Below, in pieces: positions 29,377 through 39,499 of a stretch of 64,000 bases of DNA (its first letter is position 1; every line of letters starts with the position of its first letter). Both the position numbers and the translations under genes were made by a program. The stretch is from Gammaproteobacteria bacterium. GTDB lineage: Bacteria; Pseudomonadota; Gammaproteobacteria; Pseudomonadales; Alcanivoracaceae. Location of the stretch: positions 124,001-188,000 of the forward strand of contig JAGPVL010000033.1 in NCBI GenBank assembly GCA_018067045.1. Direction: 5' to 3'. The notes under the pieces are model-generated. The model saw only the letters and a list, made by a program, of their open reading frames with translations, was not told where the DNA came from and searched no databases.

Positions 29377-30675
29377 ATGAGCAATACGCTGCGCAACAGG
29401 AAGCTGTCGAGCGAGGCTATCAAGGGATCAATGAAGCCACCTTTGTCGGAAGAGCAAATTCCGCGTCCTATGGAGACCGGAAGTCAGGCGCGTGAGTATC
29501 GCCTGATCCAATCTCAGCTGCGCCGGAAGGGGCTAGGGTTAACCTTGCCGAAGCAGCTGGAGGTGCAATACTGCAATGGCCATGATCGAATGGCTGCAGC
29601 AGCGTTCGGCAATACCATCTCGTGGGCATTGGGCTTATTTCTGGCAATCGGTTTGATGGTGTTATTGTTTGTTGATTACGCCGATCTCGGTATTTGGCCG
29701 TTCAGCTACCCCATCTTTCTTGTTTTTATTCTAGCAGCGTGGCTTGTCTCGCATAGCTCCTATATCCGTGATCATTATCAGCCGACGGTAACATTGCTTG
29801 CCGGTCTTTGTGTGTTTTTTGCGGTGATTCATCCGTCGTTAGTGGGCCAGGAAATCCGTACCTTTATGCATCAAGGTACGGTCTTCGTTGTGCTGCTGGT
29901 TTATCTTGGTGTGAATTTACGTTTCAAATACGCGCTTCTGGCCGGCACGATTTCAGGCCTGTTAGCGTATCCTTTAGCGATTTCGCTAGCCTTATCGATT
30001 GACTGGCGCATGAATGCAGCGTCGTTTTTTGGTGGCAGTTTACTCGGCGCGTTATTGCGTTATCGAGATGAACGTCGTGATCGGAAGTTGTTCTTGCAAG
30101 CAAGAATGTTGGAGTTGGATAACGAGCGTATTCAGCAGCTGGCGGATGAGCTAGAGCGGTTATCACTTCTTGATGGTTTAACCGGGTTGGCAAATCGTCG
30201 TTACTTTGATCGTATGTTTGAGAAAGCTTGGCGCGGCGGAATGCGTGAGCTCTATCCATTGTCGCTGGTGATGATCGATGTGGATTTCTTTAAGCGCTAT
30301 AACGACCACTATGGTCATCAGCAGGGTGATACGTGTTTAAAGGAGATCGCACGCTCGATTTCTTTTGTAACGGCGCGACCGCATGACCTTGCGGCGCGTT
30401 ATGGTGGGGAGGAGTTCGTACTGTTATTTCCGCGTACGGATAATTTGGCGGCGCGTCATTTAACGACCAGAATACTCGAAAAGATTCGCGCGCTGGAGTT
30501 GCCGCATGGGCGATCTGATTGCGCTGAGATGGTGACCGTTAGTGCAGGCATTGCGACAGTTGTGCCGTCACCAGAGCTGGATATGAACGCGTTGCTGAAA
30601 GCGGCGGATCGAGCCCTGTATCGTGCTAAAAGCCAAGGCCGTGACTGCTGGGCAAGTGCGGACGGTTTGCTTTAG
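29377..30675 (+). CDS. membrane-bound diguanylate cyclase (GGDEF)
   Basis: This 432-residue protein has a soluble N-terminal stretch (about 1-75), a membrane region of about six segments (about 80-225), a short coiled coil and a C-terminal GGDEF domain (about 260-425). The active site reads RYGGEEF, so catalysis of c-di-GMP synthesis is likely. The allosteric I-site RxxD is present as RPHD five residues before GGEEF, so product inhibition is expected. The sensory input of the membrane part is unknown. The start at 29377 is provisional because no clear ribosome-binding site was seen. Confidence 0.88.
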   Translation: MSNTLRNRKLSSEAIKGSMKPPLSEEQIPRPMETGSQAREYRLIQSQLRRKGLGLTLPKQLEVQYCNGHDRMAAAAFGNTISWALGLFLAIGLMVLLFVDYADLGIWPFSYPIFLVFILAAWLVSHSSYIRDHYQPTVTLLAGLCVFFAVIHPSLVGQEIRTFMHQGTVFVVLLVYLGVNLRFKYALLAGTISGLLAYPLAISLALSIDWRMNAASFFGGSLLGALLRYRDERRDRKLFLQARMLELDNERIQQLADELERLSLLDGLTGLANRRYFDRMFEKAWRGGMRELYPLSLVMIDVDFFKRYNDHYGHQQGDTCLKEIARSISFVTARPHDLAARYGGEEFVLLFPRTDNLAARHLTTRILEKIRALELPHGRSDCAEMVTVSAGIATVVPSPELDMNALLKAADRALYRAKSQGRDCWASADGLL

Positions 30676-30736
30676 GTTTTGCTATTTTGTCGCACGGCTT
30701 GATTGTACGAATTGATTTAGCGGGACGTGGTTCCGA

Positions 30737-32677
30737 TTAAATACTTGGGGCAACCTGAGTGGCCGCGTTCTTCGCCACCATTCCTAATTTTGCCATCCTG
30801 TTTTCAATGCTCAGCTTAATGCCAGGGACATCGAGTCCTGCCTGCGAAAGCAGCGCATCGCGTTTACCATGATGAATAAAATGATCCGGCAAGCCGAGGT
30901 TTAGTAGATTTACTTGTAAGCCTTGCTGATGCACAAATTCGTTGACGGCAGAGCCGGCGCCACCCATAAGTTGATGATCTTCAACCGTGACCACTAGTTC
31001 ATATTGGCGACAAACTTCTTCAATCATTTTCTCGTCAAGCGGTTTAACCCAGCGCATATCGATAACGCTAATGTCGAGCATTTCTGCCGCGGCAAGGGCT
31101 GCAGGCAGCAGTACGCCGAAAGATAGAATGACAACGTCGCTACCGCGGCGAACGATATTCGCTTTGCCGAGTGCTAGCGCGGTCATAGTGCTTTCAATGG
31201 CAGTGCCTGGCCCGTTGCCGCGTGGATAGCGAACAGCGGCGGGGCCCTTATGTTCGTAGCAGCTGTAAAGTAACTGTCGGCATTCGTTTTCGTCGGAAGG
31301 TGCGGCAATAATCATATTGGGCACGCAGCGTAGATATGCGATGTCGAAGACGCCGCCATGGGTGGCGCCGTCTTCGCCGACTAATCCCGCGCGATCGATG
31401 CCGAAGGTGACATCAAGGTCTTGTAAGGCGATGTCGTGGATCAATTGATCATACGCGCGCTGTAAAAAAGTCGAATAAATTGCGACGACAGGTTTTTGAT
31501 TTTCACACGCTAGGCCAGCAGCGAGTGTCAGTGCGTGCTGTTCACAAATGGCAACGTCGTGAAAGCGCTCGGGAAACTGTTGGCTGTAAGCAAGCATGCC
31601 TGAGCCTTCACACATTGCGGGTGTAATGGCGACGAGCTTTTCATCTTTGCCGGCCATATCGCAGAGCCATTGACCAAAAATATCTTGGTATTTGGGGCCG
31701 GGGGGCTTGCTAGGCGCGGCAACGATGGGTTTGGTCTTTGGTTCAATTTTATTAATGGCGTGATAGCCAATAGGGTCTGCTTCTGCGGGCGTAAAACCTT
31801 TTCCCTTGGTGGTATAAATATGCAGAAGTTGAGGGCCGTCGAGGTCGCGCAGATTGTTGATGGTGCGAACTAATTCATCAACGTCGTGGCCATCAATGGG
31901 GCCAATATAATTAAAGCCGATTGATTCAAATAGCGCATCAGGGCTGACCATGTTCTTCATGCTTTCTTCAGTGCGGCGTAAAAAATTCCACGCCGATGGC
32001 ATTGAAGAAAGCACTTTCTTGCCGCCTTCGCGCAAAGTGATGTAGCTTTTGCTTGCCCAGATACGAGCAAAGTAAGTGGCGAGCCCGCCGACGCTATGGC
32101 TGATCGACATATTATTGTCGTTCAGAATAACCAATAAGTTGGAGCGGGTATGAGCGGCATGATTAAGTGCTTCAAAGGCTTGTCCTGCAGTCATGGCGCC
32201 GTCGCCGATAATCGCGACAGCGCGATGTGATGAGCCGGACATTTCTGCGCCCAGAGCCATGCCGAGTGCAGCGCTCACGGAGGTGGACGAGTGACCGACG
32301 CCAAACGTATCGAAAGGTGATTCTGAGCGTTTTGGAAAACCCGACAAGCCGCCTTGCTGACGAATAGACGACATTTTTTCGCGCCGGCCGGTTAGAATTT
32401 TATGCGGATAGCATTGATGACCGACGTCCCAAACGAGCCGATCGTCAGGGGTGTTATATAAATAATGCAGCGCAACGGTGAGTTCGACCACACCGAGACC
32501 GGCGCCAAAGTGACCACCGCTGTGACCGACGGACCAAAGCAAATACGCACGCAGTTCATCCACAACCTGCACCAACAAACTACGGTCTAGCGCGCGCAGT
32601 TTATCTGGGGTCTCTATGCTGTCCAGCAACGGCGTTGCTGGGCGGGTTAGTGGAATCTCATCAAAACTTTTTTGCAT
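30737..32677 (-). CDS. dxs: 1-deoxy-D-xylulose-5-phosphate synthase
   Basis: This 646-residue TPP enzyme condenses pyruvate and glyceraldehyde 3-phosphate, the first step of the MEP isoprenoid pathway and also a precursor step for thiamine and PLP. The TPP motif GDGAMTAGQAFEALNHA...NDNNMS, the catalytic His region GHSSTS and the transketolase C-terminal domain are intact. It is the last gene of xseB-ispA-dxs, the common gammaproteobacterial order. Confidence 0.97.
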   Translation of the reverse strand: MQKSFDEIPLTRPATPLLDSIETPDKLRALDRSLLVQVVDELRAYLLWSVGHSGGHFGAGLGVVELTVALHYLYNTPDDRLVWDVGHQCYPHKILTGRREKMSSIRQQGGLSGFPKRSESPFDTFGVGHSSTSVSAALGMALGAEMSGSSHRAVAIIGDGAMTAGQAFEALNHAAHTRSNLLVILNDNNMSISHSVGGLATYFARIWASKSYITLREGGKKVLSSMPSAWNFLRRTEESMKNMVSPDALFESIGFNYIGPIDGHDVDELVRTINNLRDLDGPQLLHIYTTKGKGFTPAEADPIGYHAINKIEPKTKPIVAAPSKPPGPKYQDIFGQWLCDMAGKDEKLVAITPAMCEGSGMLAYSQQFPERFHDVAICEQHALTLAAGLACENQKPVVAIYSTFLQRAYDQLIHDIALQDLDVTFGIDRAGLVGEDGATHGGVFDIAYLRCVPNMIIAAPSDENECRQLLYSCYEHKGPAAVRYPRGNGPGTAIESTMTALALGKANIVRRGSDVVILSFGVLLPAALAAAEMLDISVIDMRWVKPLDEKMIEEVCRQYELVVTVEDHQLMGGAGSAVNEFVHQQGLQVNLLNLGLPDHFIHHGKRDALLSQAGLDVPGIKLSIENRMAKLGMVAKNAATQVAPSI

Positions 32678-32760
32678 GGTGCGTGCAGTCCAAAATGCTG
32701 GGGCGATAGGGGCACAGTATAAGGCTTTGTCAGCGAAGATTCAGTGATCGGCCTGTCTTC

Positions 32761-33657
32761 CTAATAACTGCGCTGTATGACGTAGCGTGCGAGGGCCGTA
32801 AGGCTATGTGCACGTTCGCCGTAATCGCTCAGTGCATTGATGGCGCGCAGACACAGCTGTTCTGCGCGTGCGCGACTTGCTTCAAGGCCAATTAAACCGG
32901 GGAAAGTGCTTTTACCGTGTTTTTCATCCGAGCCACTAGGTTTGCCAAGTTGCTCGGTCGCCGCGGTGACATCAAGAATATCGTCTTGAACTTGGAAGGC
33001 GAGACCGATGGCATCGCCATACTCACGCATCGCTTCGATTAGCTGACTATCGCGGCTGTCGGCAGCGCTAACGCCAATAAGCAGCGCGGCGGTAATCAAG
33101 CGGCCGGTCTTGAGATAGTGCATTTCTTCGAGGGCGGCGAGTGTGAGCTGTTGGTCGTGGCCTTGCATGTCTTGCATTTGCCCCGCCGCCATTCCCTCTG
33201 CGCCAGCTGCGCGGCAGAGCGTGGTAATCATATCGACACGTTGTTCTGGGCTGAAGTTGCCGCGTCGCGCTAACAATTCAAACGCGAGGGTATGCAGGGT
33301 GTCGCCCGCTAAAATGGCGGTGGCCTCATCGTAAGCGCGATGACAAGTGGGCTGGCCGCGGCGCAAATCATCATCGTCCATGGATGGCAGGTCGTCGTGA
33401 ACCAATGAGTAAGCGTGAACCAGTTCGATGGCTGCCGCAGGGACGTCCGCGTCGTCTGGTATGCCACCTGCTAATTCACAGGCGGCATACACTAATATGG
33501 GGCGAATCCGTTTGCCGCCGCCGGTGGCTGCGTAGCGCATGGCATCAGCGAGGCGTGGTGACGCGCAGGCTTGGCCTGGCAGCAATTCACGCAGCACGTT
33601 TTCGATGCGGTCGCGGCTGCCAGCCATAAGCGTTTCTAAGGTTGTTTCAGCGGTCAT
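32761..33657 (-). CDS. ispA: geranylgeranyl/farnesyl diphosphate synthase IspA
   Basis: This 298-residue trans-prenyltransferase makes farnesyl diphosphate. The first Asp-rich motif [17 protein letters not shown] and the second DDILD are present, both binding Mg-diphosphate. The start ATG at 33657 lies within the last codons of xseB (11-base overlap). A longer in-frame extension up to 33753 overlaps xseB heavily and is rejected. Confidence 0.96.
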   Translation of the reverse strand: MTAETTLETLMAGSRDRIENVLRELLPGQACASPRLADAMRYAATGGGKRIRPILVYAACELAGGIPDDADVPAAAIELVHAYSLVHDDLPSMDDDDLRRGQPTCHRAYDEATAILAGDTLHTLAFELLARRGNFSPEQRVDMITTLCRAAGAEGMAAGQMQDMQGHDQQLTLAALEEMHYLKTGRLITAALLIGVSAADSRDSQLIEAMREYGDAIGLAFQVQDDILDVTAATEQLGKPSGSDEKHGKSTFPGLIGLEASRARAEQLCLRAINALSDYGERAHSLTALARYVIQRSY

Positions 33658-33895
33658 CGTTATCTGGCTCGAAGCTTTCAGGCTCACCTTCTGGATCGTT
33701 GCCAAGCAGAATGCGTACTTTCTGTTCTGCCGCTTGTAATGCCTGCTGGGCATGACGGGTCAGACTGACGCCTTGCTCGAAGGCTGCGAGCGACTCTTCG
33801 AGGGAGAGATCGCCAGATTCCATTTGCTCAACCAGGGTTTCTAGAGACTCAAGCGTGTTTTCCAAATTTGGAACGGTCTGTGCTTTTTTGGCCAT
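33647..33895 (-). CDS. xseB: exodeoxyribonuclease VII small subunit
   Basis: This 82-residue helical protein pairs with XseA in the single-strand exonuclease VII. It contains the family core [40 protein letters not shown] precedes the ATG on the minus strand. It is the first gene of the xseB-ispA-dxs operon. Confidence 0.95.
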   Translation of the reverse strand: MAKKAQTVPNLENTLESLETLVEQMESGDLSLEESLAAFEQGVSLTRHAQQALQAAEQKVRILLGNDPEGEPESFEPDNDDR

Positions 33896-34121
33896 GGGAG
33901 CTCCTTTGGAAGAGGGCGAACACTAATGTCCAGCCTATGTAGCGTCAAGACGTCTATTCAACCGGCATGTTTCAAGCCCGATCCATTCTAACGGATTGTG
34001 GGAGAGAAAGGCTTGTCGTGGATTCGCGAGTCATGAAAGTGACGCTTCTTCGCCATCTAACTGACACAGACACTGGCTATAACACGCGGGTGAATTCTGA
34101 TGTCAATTTTGGGAGGCGGGT

Positions 34122-36041
34122 ATGGGGTACAGAATAATAAGGAAAGAGGTGTGGGCTAGTTTCGCTGTTTGGGCGATGGTGGCGGTATTGAGTGGCTGCG
34201 GTGGCAGCTCGGATTCCAGTGCGGCTGCTGTACCGTCTGCGCCGATTGCAGAGGTAACGCCAGAGTCCATAGCGTTACGCTGGCTTGGGCGCTACTCATC
34301 GAATGTCTTTGCAGAAAGTGCGGCGGAAATTACCGCCTACGATGCGCTCACGCAGCGCGCGTTTGTTGTCAATGCAAAAGCAGGGTCAGTCGATGTACTG
34401 GATATGGCTGACCCAGCAAACCCAAGCCTTTTCGGTACTCTGTCTGCCGACGATATTAGCGCAAACCTTACCGTCAATAGTGTTGCGGTGAAGAACGGCT
34501 TGGTTGCGCTAGCAGTAGAGGCGCAGTTGAAAACGGATCTCGGTTTTGTTGCAGTTTATCGCGCCGACACGTTGGCCTTGCTCGACTATGCCACGGTGGG
34601 TGCGCAGCCTGATATGGTCACGTTTACGCCCGATGGCCGCTATATTTTATTGGCCAACGAAGGTGAGCCGAGTGCGGACTATTCTATTGATCCAGAAGGT
34701 TCTATCAGTGTGGTCGACATCCTTGATCCCGAAAATGTGGTGGTGTCCTCAGCCGGCTTTACTGCCTACAACCCTGATATCGACGCGCTGCGTCAGGCCG
34801 GCGTCCGTATTTATGGCCCGGGCGCTAGCGTCGCGCAAGATTTAGAGCCTGAATATATTGCGGTGTCGGCAGATAGCAGCACGGCATGGGTGGTGCTGCA
34901 AGAAAACAATGCGCTGGCAAAGCTGGATATCGCGACGGCAACGGTCAGTGCCATTTTACCGCTGGGCTATAAAGATCACGGAGTCGCAGGTAATGGTCTA
35001 GACCCGAATGACGAAGACGGCATGACGGTAGTTTCGACCTATGCAGGTTTGCGAGGACTGTACTTGCCCGACAGCATTGCGGCCTACCAAGCAAACGGCG
35101 CAACGTACCTGGTGACCGCGAACGAAGGCGATGCGCGCGCATGGGGTGAAGATGATAGTGCTTATTGGGGCACTGAAGATGCCGAGCCTTGTGATGGCGA
35201 TGGCAGCAAAGGGTTTGTTGAAGAATTTCGAATCAAGCATTTAGTGCATGCGAGCGGATTTGATCGACGCTGCGGAGATGACTTACCGGCACAGCTACGG
35301 GAGCTGGCGGCAGGCGCACTGTTAAACCCCGCTGTGTTTGGTTATTGCGGTGCCGTTCCAGGTGATCCTGGCGATTGCCGTGATGACGAAGTGTTTGGTC
35401 GCTTGAACATTACGTGGACCGAGGGCTATCAGGTGGACGTCAATGGAGACCCGGTGATGTATACCAGCGCCGGAGTCCAAGATGTGGCGGGGGACCGTTT
35501 GATGTACGACAGTTTGTACGCATATGGTGGCCGCTCATTTTCTATCTGGGATGAAGACGGTTCGCTGATTTGGGATTCTGCCGACGCCATAGAGCAGTTC
35601 CTTGCCAGTGATGTGTGCATGCTTGGGGCGACGCGTACCCTGCCCTGCGCAGATTACGTCAACTCCAACCATGATGAGGGCGATAGCGCAGATAATCGCA
35701 GTGATAACAAAGGCCCTGAGCCAGAAGGGTTGGCGCTTGGCACGATTGGGACGAAGACGTTCGCGTTTGTCGGACTGGAGCGTATGGGCGGGATTATGGT
35801 GTATGACATTACCGATCCCGTCGCGCCGATTTTCCAAGATTATCTCAATACTCGCGAAGACTGGAATACGGAAGATGCCGGTGCCGTTCTGGCGAGTGTG
35901 GGAGATTTGGGGCCAGAAGGCCTTCATTTCATTTCTGCGGCGGATGCGCCGGGGGGCGAAGCGTTGTTGCTGGTGGGCAATGAGGTGAGCGGTACCACGG
36001 CGGTTTATGAGGTTGAGCAGCTAGTGTTAATGGCGCCGTAA
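34122..36041 (+). CDS. choice-of-anchor I family lipoprotein
   Basis: This 639-residue protein carries a lipoprotein signal peptide with lipobox LSGC (Cys at residue 26) and a Ser/Ala-rich linker. The rest is a beta-propeller-like domain of the choice-of-anchor I family (related to large secreted esterase/phytase-like proteins), recognisable by VNAKAGSVDVLDMADPANP, LLANEGEPS, EPEYIAVSADSSTAWVVLQENNALA and NKGPEPEGLALG. Many acidic DxDxDG-like loops suggest calcium binding. The lipobox lacks an Asp at +2, so sorting to the outer membrane is expected. The catalytic role is unproven. Confidence 0.85.
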   Translation: MGYRIIRKEVWASFAVWAMVAVLSGCGGSSDSSAAAVPSAPIAEVTPESIALRWLGRYSSNVFAESAAEITAYDALTQRAFVVNAKAGSVDVLDMADPANPSLFGTLSADDISANLTVNSVAVKNGLVALAVEAQLKTDLGFVAVYRADTLALLDYATVGAQPDMVTFTPDGRYILLANEGEPSADYSIDPEGSISVVDILDPENVVVSSAGFTAYNPDIDALRQAGVRIYGPGASVAQDLEPEYIAVSADSSTAWVVLQENNALAKLDIATATVSAILPLGYKDHGVAGNGLDPNDEDGMTVVSTYAGLRGLYLPDSIAAYQANGATYLVTANEGDARAWGEDDSAYWGTEDAEPCDGDGSKGFVEEFRIKHLVHASGFDRRCGDDLPAQLRELAAGALLNPAVFGYCGAVPGDPGDCRDDEVFGRLNITWTEGYQVDVNGDPVMYTSAGVQDVAGDRLMYDSLYAYGGRSFSIWDEDGSLIWDSADAIEQFLASDVCMLGATRTLPCADYVNSNHDEGDSADNRSDNKGPEPEGLALGTIGTKTFAFVGLERMGGIMVYDITDPVAPIFQDYLNTREDWNTEDAGAVLASVGDLGPEGLHFISAADAPGGEALLLVGNEVSGTTAVYEVEQLVLMAP

Positions 36042-36505
36042 GAGCCGATGTACGACGAAGAGCCGGCCCTGCTAGCCTTGAGTTAGCGGGGTCTTCGTTG
36101 CTTTAGTCGGGCGGGAATGCCTGCGATATCTGTTGTCGGTGGTATGTGCTCTTGAGGATAGTGACGTTGCCCTGCCCGTGTCGGACAAAAAAATGACCAC
36201 ATAAACTTTCTTGCGCGGCGCGTGGTTAATAAATGATCAGCTCTGCGTCGCTAAGCCGCTGTTCCATATGGCAAAAAATATGGCGAGAAGAAAGCCTTTG
36301 AGCTCATTCCAAAAACGCATAACGGCTCCTATTCCACTGCCTCAGAGCCGGTACTATAGTGGTCATCCCTCGTCGGTCGTGCAGATGCCATTCTGCGATC
36401 TCCTAAGCTATTGCGTTAATCTGCGACCAGCCGGCCGACGAGGTATTATTTCCTATCTATTTGAAATTAAACACCTTTTCAGATAATCGTCTCGACACTA
36501 GCGGT
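36042..36505. other. long gap before dusC; possible terminator at 36055-36098
   Basis: No gene is supported in this stretch. ACGAAGA (36055-36061) can pair with TCTTCGT (36092-36098) around an imperfect inner stem and may end the preceding message. An open frame at 36211-36486 has no ribosome-binding site and no family resemblance. Confidence 0.4.
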
Positions 36506-36542
36506 ACAGCCAAAGGGCGCTACAATAGCGCCCTTTGGCTGT
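36506..36542. repeat. 17-bp perfect inverted repeat upstream of dusC
   Basis: ACAGCCAAAGGGCGCTA (36506-36522) is mirrored exactly at 36526-36542 with a 3-base loop. No T-run follows. The sequence across the loop reads TACAAT, a good -10 hexamer, so the repeat could either form a hairpin or hold a promoter or operator for dusC. Confidence 0.85.
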
Positions 36543-36613
36543 CCGCGTCCTGTACTCGGCCTCGTTCTGGCGTCAGCGTACGACCTGCCCCCTGTGAAAG
36601 ATAAGATGCATCC

Positions 36614-37594
36614 ATGAGTAGTGGTAACAACAATAGTGCGCAGAACAAACTGATATTGGCGCCAATGGAGGGGCTGGCTGATTTCCATGTTCGCCAGGCG
36701 CTAACGGATATCGGTGGCTACGATTGGTGCGTGACAGAGTTTGTGCGGGTCAGTGGTTCCTTGCTACCGCCGAAAACATTTTATCGTTGGTGCCCTGAGT
36801 TGCTAAACGGTTCGCGCACGCGTGCGGGCACGCCTGTTCATGTGCAGCTGTTGGGTTCTGAGCCGGAGTGTATGGGCGATAATGCTGCGCGTGCGGCGGA
36901 GTTGGGTGCGCCGGCAATTGATTTGAACTTTGGTTGCCCAGCAAAAACCGTTAACCGTCACCGCGGCGGTGCAGTGTTATTAGATGAGCCCATGCTGGTG
37001 CACGACATTATTGCGGCAGTACGTCGTTCCGTGCCGCCACACATTCCGGTCTCGGCGAAAATGCGTTTGGGTAATTGCGATGGCGCGCTTTCCTGTGAAA
37101 ACGCGCTTGCGATTGAAGCAGCAGGGGCGAGTTGGTTAACGGTACACGGGCGAACCAAAGTACAGGGCTATAAGCCCCCTGCATTTTGGGATCAAATTGC
37201 ATTGCTACGTGAGCCGCTGTCGATTCCGGTCGTCGCCAATGGCGAAATCTGGAATGCGGGTGATGCGCAACGTTGCCGTGCTGAATCGAATTGCGATTGG
37301 TTGATGTTAGGCCGTGGCGCCGTTTCTGATCCATTTTTGGCGCAACGTATTTTGGGTCGATCGGATGCGCGTTGGGCTGATGTCCGGCTTTGTTTGTTAC
37401 GCTTTATCGAAGACTGCGTGGTGATATCCGAAGATTTGCACGTGACGGGGCGATTAAAACAGTGGCTTAACTATTTGCGTCGCGATTGGCCCGAGGCGCA
37501 ACAGCTTTATGATGTCGCCAAGCGTTGCCGAGCCTCGGCCGATATCGTTGCGCTGATCAATCAGTCAGCTGCTTGTACTGATGGTGCAGCATAA
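36614..37594 (+). CDS. dusC: tRNA-dihydrouridine(16) synthase DusC
   Basis: This 326-residue FMN enzyme reduces uridine 16 in the tRNA D-loop. The TIM barrel shows APMEGLADFHVR, YDWCVTEFVRVS, the catalytic-Cys motif DLNFGCPAKTVNRHRGGAVLL and ANGEIWN. The TEFVRVS motif and length place it in the DusC subfamily rather than DusA or DusB. It is preceded by a large inverted repeat and is convergent with the MBL gene (two bases between stops). Confidence 0.93.
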   Translation: MSSGNNNSAQNKLILAPMEGLADFHVRQALTDIGGYDWCVTEFVRVSGSLLPPKTFYRWCPELLNGSRTRAGTPVHVQLLGSEPECMGDNAARAAELGAPAIDLNFGCPAKTVNRHRGGAVLLDEPMLVHDIIAAVRRSVPPHIPVSAKMRLGNCDGALSCENALAIEAAGASWLTVHGRTKVQGYKPPAFWDQIALLREPLSIPVVANGEIWNAGDAQRCRAESNCDWLMLGRGAVSDPFLAQRILGRSDARWADVRLCLLRFIEDCVVISEDLHVTGRLKQWLNYLRRDWPEAQQLYDVAKRCRASADIVALINQSAACTDGAA

Positions 37595-37596
37595 GG

Positions 37597-38646
37597 CTAC
37601 GGTGTGCGGGTCGACCGCAGCGCATTTTTCGGCGTTACTTTTGGCAAAGTATTGCGTGAAAAATGCAGCGTTTGCGTTGGCTCTAGGCGATACATTCTTG
37701 CGCCATATTTTTTAGCCGCGGCATCGAGTTGTGAAAACGATGTGTTGAGATCTTCCATTAGTCGTGGCAGTGGCTTGATTGCTCCGGGCTCAAGCGGCGT
37801 GAAAAAATCATCCCAATGAATTGGAATCACAATCTGTGCGCCGGTTGCAGCAAAAGTGTTGCGGGCATAATCATCCGTGTAGCTAGCCGGTTGGCGAGAT
37901 AAGCCAACACTAGAAACGAATGCGATATCGGCTTGATAGCCGTCGAGTTGACCCTCAACAAATCCTGCGCTGCCTTGAATAAGTATGTCGCCTTGCGGGT
38001 GCTCAAGGAGCAGCGCGTAGGATTCTCCTTCCTTCCACTCTTGTACGGGCGCTGGTGGTGTTAGTGGCGCATCGATGGTTTCGCCCATTCCGGTTAGTGC
38101 GTCAATCGCGGGTGATTGAGGTACATGGGCAGAGTGTAAGAACGTCACCTTAAAATCGCCGTACTGAATGGGTTTTCCTGTATCTGCAACGATCAACTTC
38201 TCTTCGGGCATGCCGGCGCCTCGGCCGACATTTGCTGTGCTTTCCGAGCCAACTAAATCGGCGTTCGTTTTAAGCGCTACCCAAGGTGCATCTAAGGCGT
38301 GATCGAAATGAGAGTGCACGACGAGTACGGCATCGAGCGTCTCAACTCGCGCCAATGTCAGTGCATCATTAATACGTGTTGGGTTTGGTGAAAGATTGCC
38401 GAGCAATGCTGTTTTAGAGACACGGGAAAAGTAGCCGTCAGTGAGCAAGTGCGTATTGCCATCTGAAATGAGCAGTGTCGAAGTGCCGAGCCAGGAGACG
38501 GAAAGTCTAGCGTCTCCAGAAGTCGTCGGTGCAGGGAAGTGAGGCCATTGCGCTGCGGATGGGCGTAGCTGAAACAGCAGTGCAATTATTCCGACAATCA
38601 GGCCGGTTGCTACGAGTCCCCATTTGATCCATCGCAGTGGTTGCAT
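37597..38646 (-). CDS. membrane-anchored MBL-fold metallohydrolase
   Basis: This 349-residue protein has an N-terminal hydrophobic anchor (about 9-27) and a metallo-beta-lactamase domain of the UlaG/NAPE-PLD-like type. The metal motif HxHxDH is present as HSHFDH, with later ligand regions LHSAHVPQS and IPIHWDDFF. The domain is presumably periplasmic. The substrate is unknown. No neighbour gives a clear pathway. Confidence 0.85.
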   Translation of the reverse strand: MQPLRWIKWGLVATGLIVGIIALLFQLRPSAAQWPHFPAPTTSGDARLSVSWLGTSTLLISDGNTHLLTDGYFSRVSKTALLGNLSPNPTRINDALTLARVETLDAVLVVHSHFDHALDAPWVALKTNADLVGSESTANVGRGAGMPEEKLIVADTGKPIQYGDFKVTFLHSAHVPQSPAIDALTGMGETIDAPLTPPAPVQEWKEGESYALLLEHPQGDILIQGSAGFVEGQLDGYQADIAFVSSVGLSRQPASYTDDYARNTFAATGAQIVIPIHWDDFFTPLEPGAIKPLPRLMEDLNTSFSQLDAAAKKYGARMYRLEPTQTLHFSRNTLPKVTPKNALRSTRTP

Positions 38647-38892
38647 TGAGTATCCTTGTTCAAGTTAACGGCGCGCGCATGATGAGAGTATAGGCATTCG
38701 TTACGGCGTTGCCGAGTGCACAGTTCCGCCTTTTATCAGCGCTTTTGACTGACAGAGAACGCGGTTCGTGGAGTACGTTTAATTAGCCCAAGTGTGGGTA
38801 TACGCGTGAATTATGTAGGGTCTAGTGTCGGCGAGTTATGTTTCGGTGCATCACTGGCGAGGAAGGTTGTAGAGAAGACTGGCACCGAGGAG

Positions 38893-38931
38893 CTGTCGAC
38901 AAGCTGCTTTACGAGGGCCGCTTGTCGACAG
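38893..38931 (-). terminator. stem-loop downstream of ectC
   Basis: Perfect 12-bp arms, CTGTCGACAAGC (38893-38904) and GCTTGTCGACAG (38920-38931), have a 15-base loop and lie five bases beyond the ectC stop. No U-run follows on the minus strand, so it may stabilise the 3' end of the ect message rather than terminate it. Confidence 0.5.
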
Positions 38932-38935
38932 AGCG

Positions 38936-39340
38936 TTAATCTTTAACGGCTTCTGCTTCCAGTGCATACACGCCATTTTCATCATGCACTTCTTTGCCGT
39001 GCAGTGGCGGATTGAAGGAACATGCAAGTTGCATGTCTGAGCTGGCGCGCAGCATGTGCTCGTCATTTTTATTCAGAATGTACACGGTGCCGGGTTTGAT
39101 CGGGTAAATTTTTCCATCTGCCAGCGTTTCGACTTCGCCTTCGCCTGAGATGCAGTACACCGTCTCAAAATGGTTTTGATACCAGATATGAGTTTCAGTA
39201 CCGGCAAAGATAGTGGTGATATGGAATGAGAATCCCATGCCGTCATCTTTCAGTGACAGACGGACAGATTCCCAGTTGCCGTTTTCAGCTACAACACGGC
39301 GGTCTGTCTTTTTGGCTTGCTCAAGTGTTCTAACGATCAT
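38936..39340 (-). CDS. ectC: L-ectoine synthase EctC
   Basis: This 134-residue cupin enzyme cyclises N-gamma-acetyl-diaminobutyrate to ectoine, a compatible solute. It begins [16 protein letters not shown] and contains [21 protein letters not shown] and [11 protein letters not shown], all typical. It is the last gene of ectR-A-B-C. The gap from ectB is 159 bases, rather long for the operon, and no terminator with a U-run was recognised there. GGAG lies about ten bases before the ATG. Confidence 0.96.
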   Translation of the reverse strand: MIVRTLEQAKKTDRRVVAENGNWESVRLSLKDDGMGFSFHITTIFAGTETHIWYQNHFETVYCISGEGEVETLADGKIYPIKPGTVYILNKNDEHMLRASSDMQLACSFNPPLHGKEVHDENGVYALEAEAVKD

Positions 39341-39499
39341 GAGTTACGTTCTCCATGTTGGTCAGCATGACTACGCAAAATATGGCGCCTGAATACAGCA
39401 CCATTAAAAAATCTCTGGCCCCGGGAGGTTGGGGCGCAGAGAAATGGTTACAAGCAGAGGGGCATCGGAGCGACAATCAGTCGCGCCCCGTATACCCGC

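Noticed and set aside
36211-36486. Open frame of 91 codons before dusC
   Set aside because: No ribosome-binding site, no recognisable family, odd composition, and it runs toward the large inverted repeat; treated as chance.
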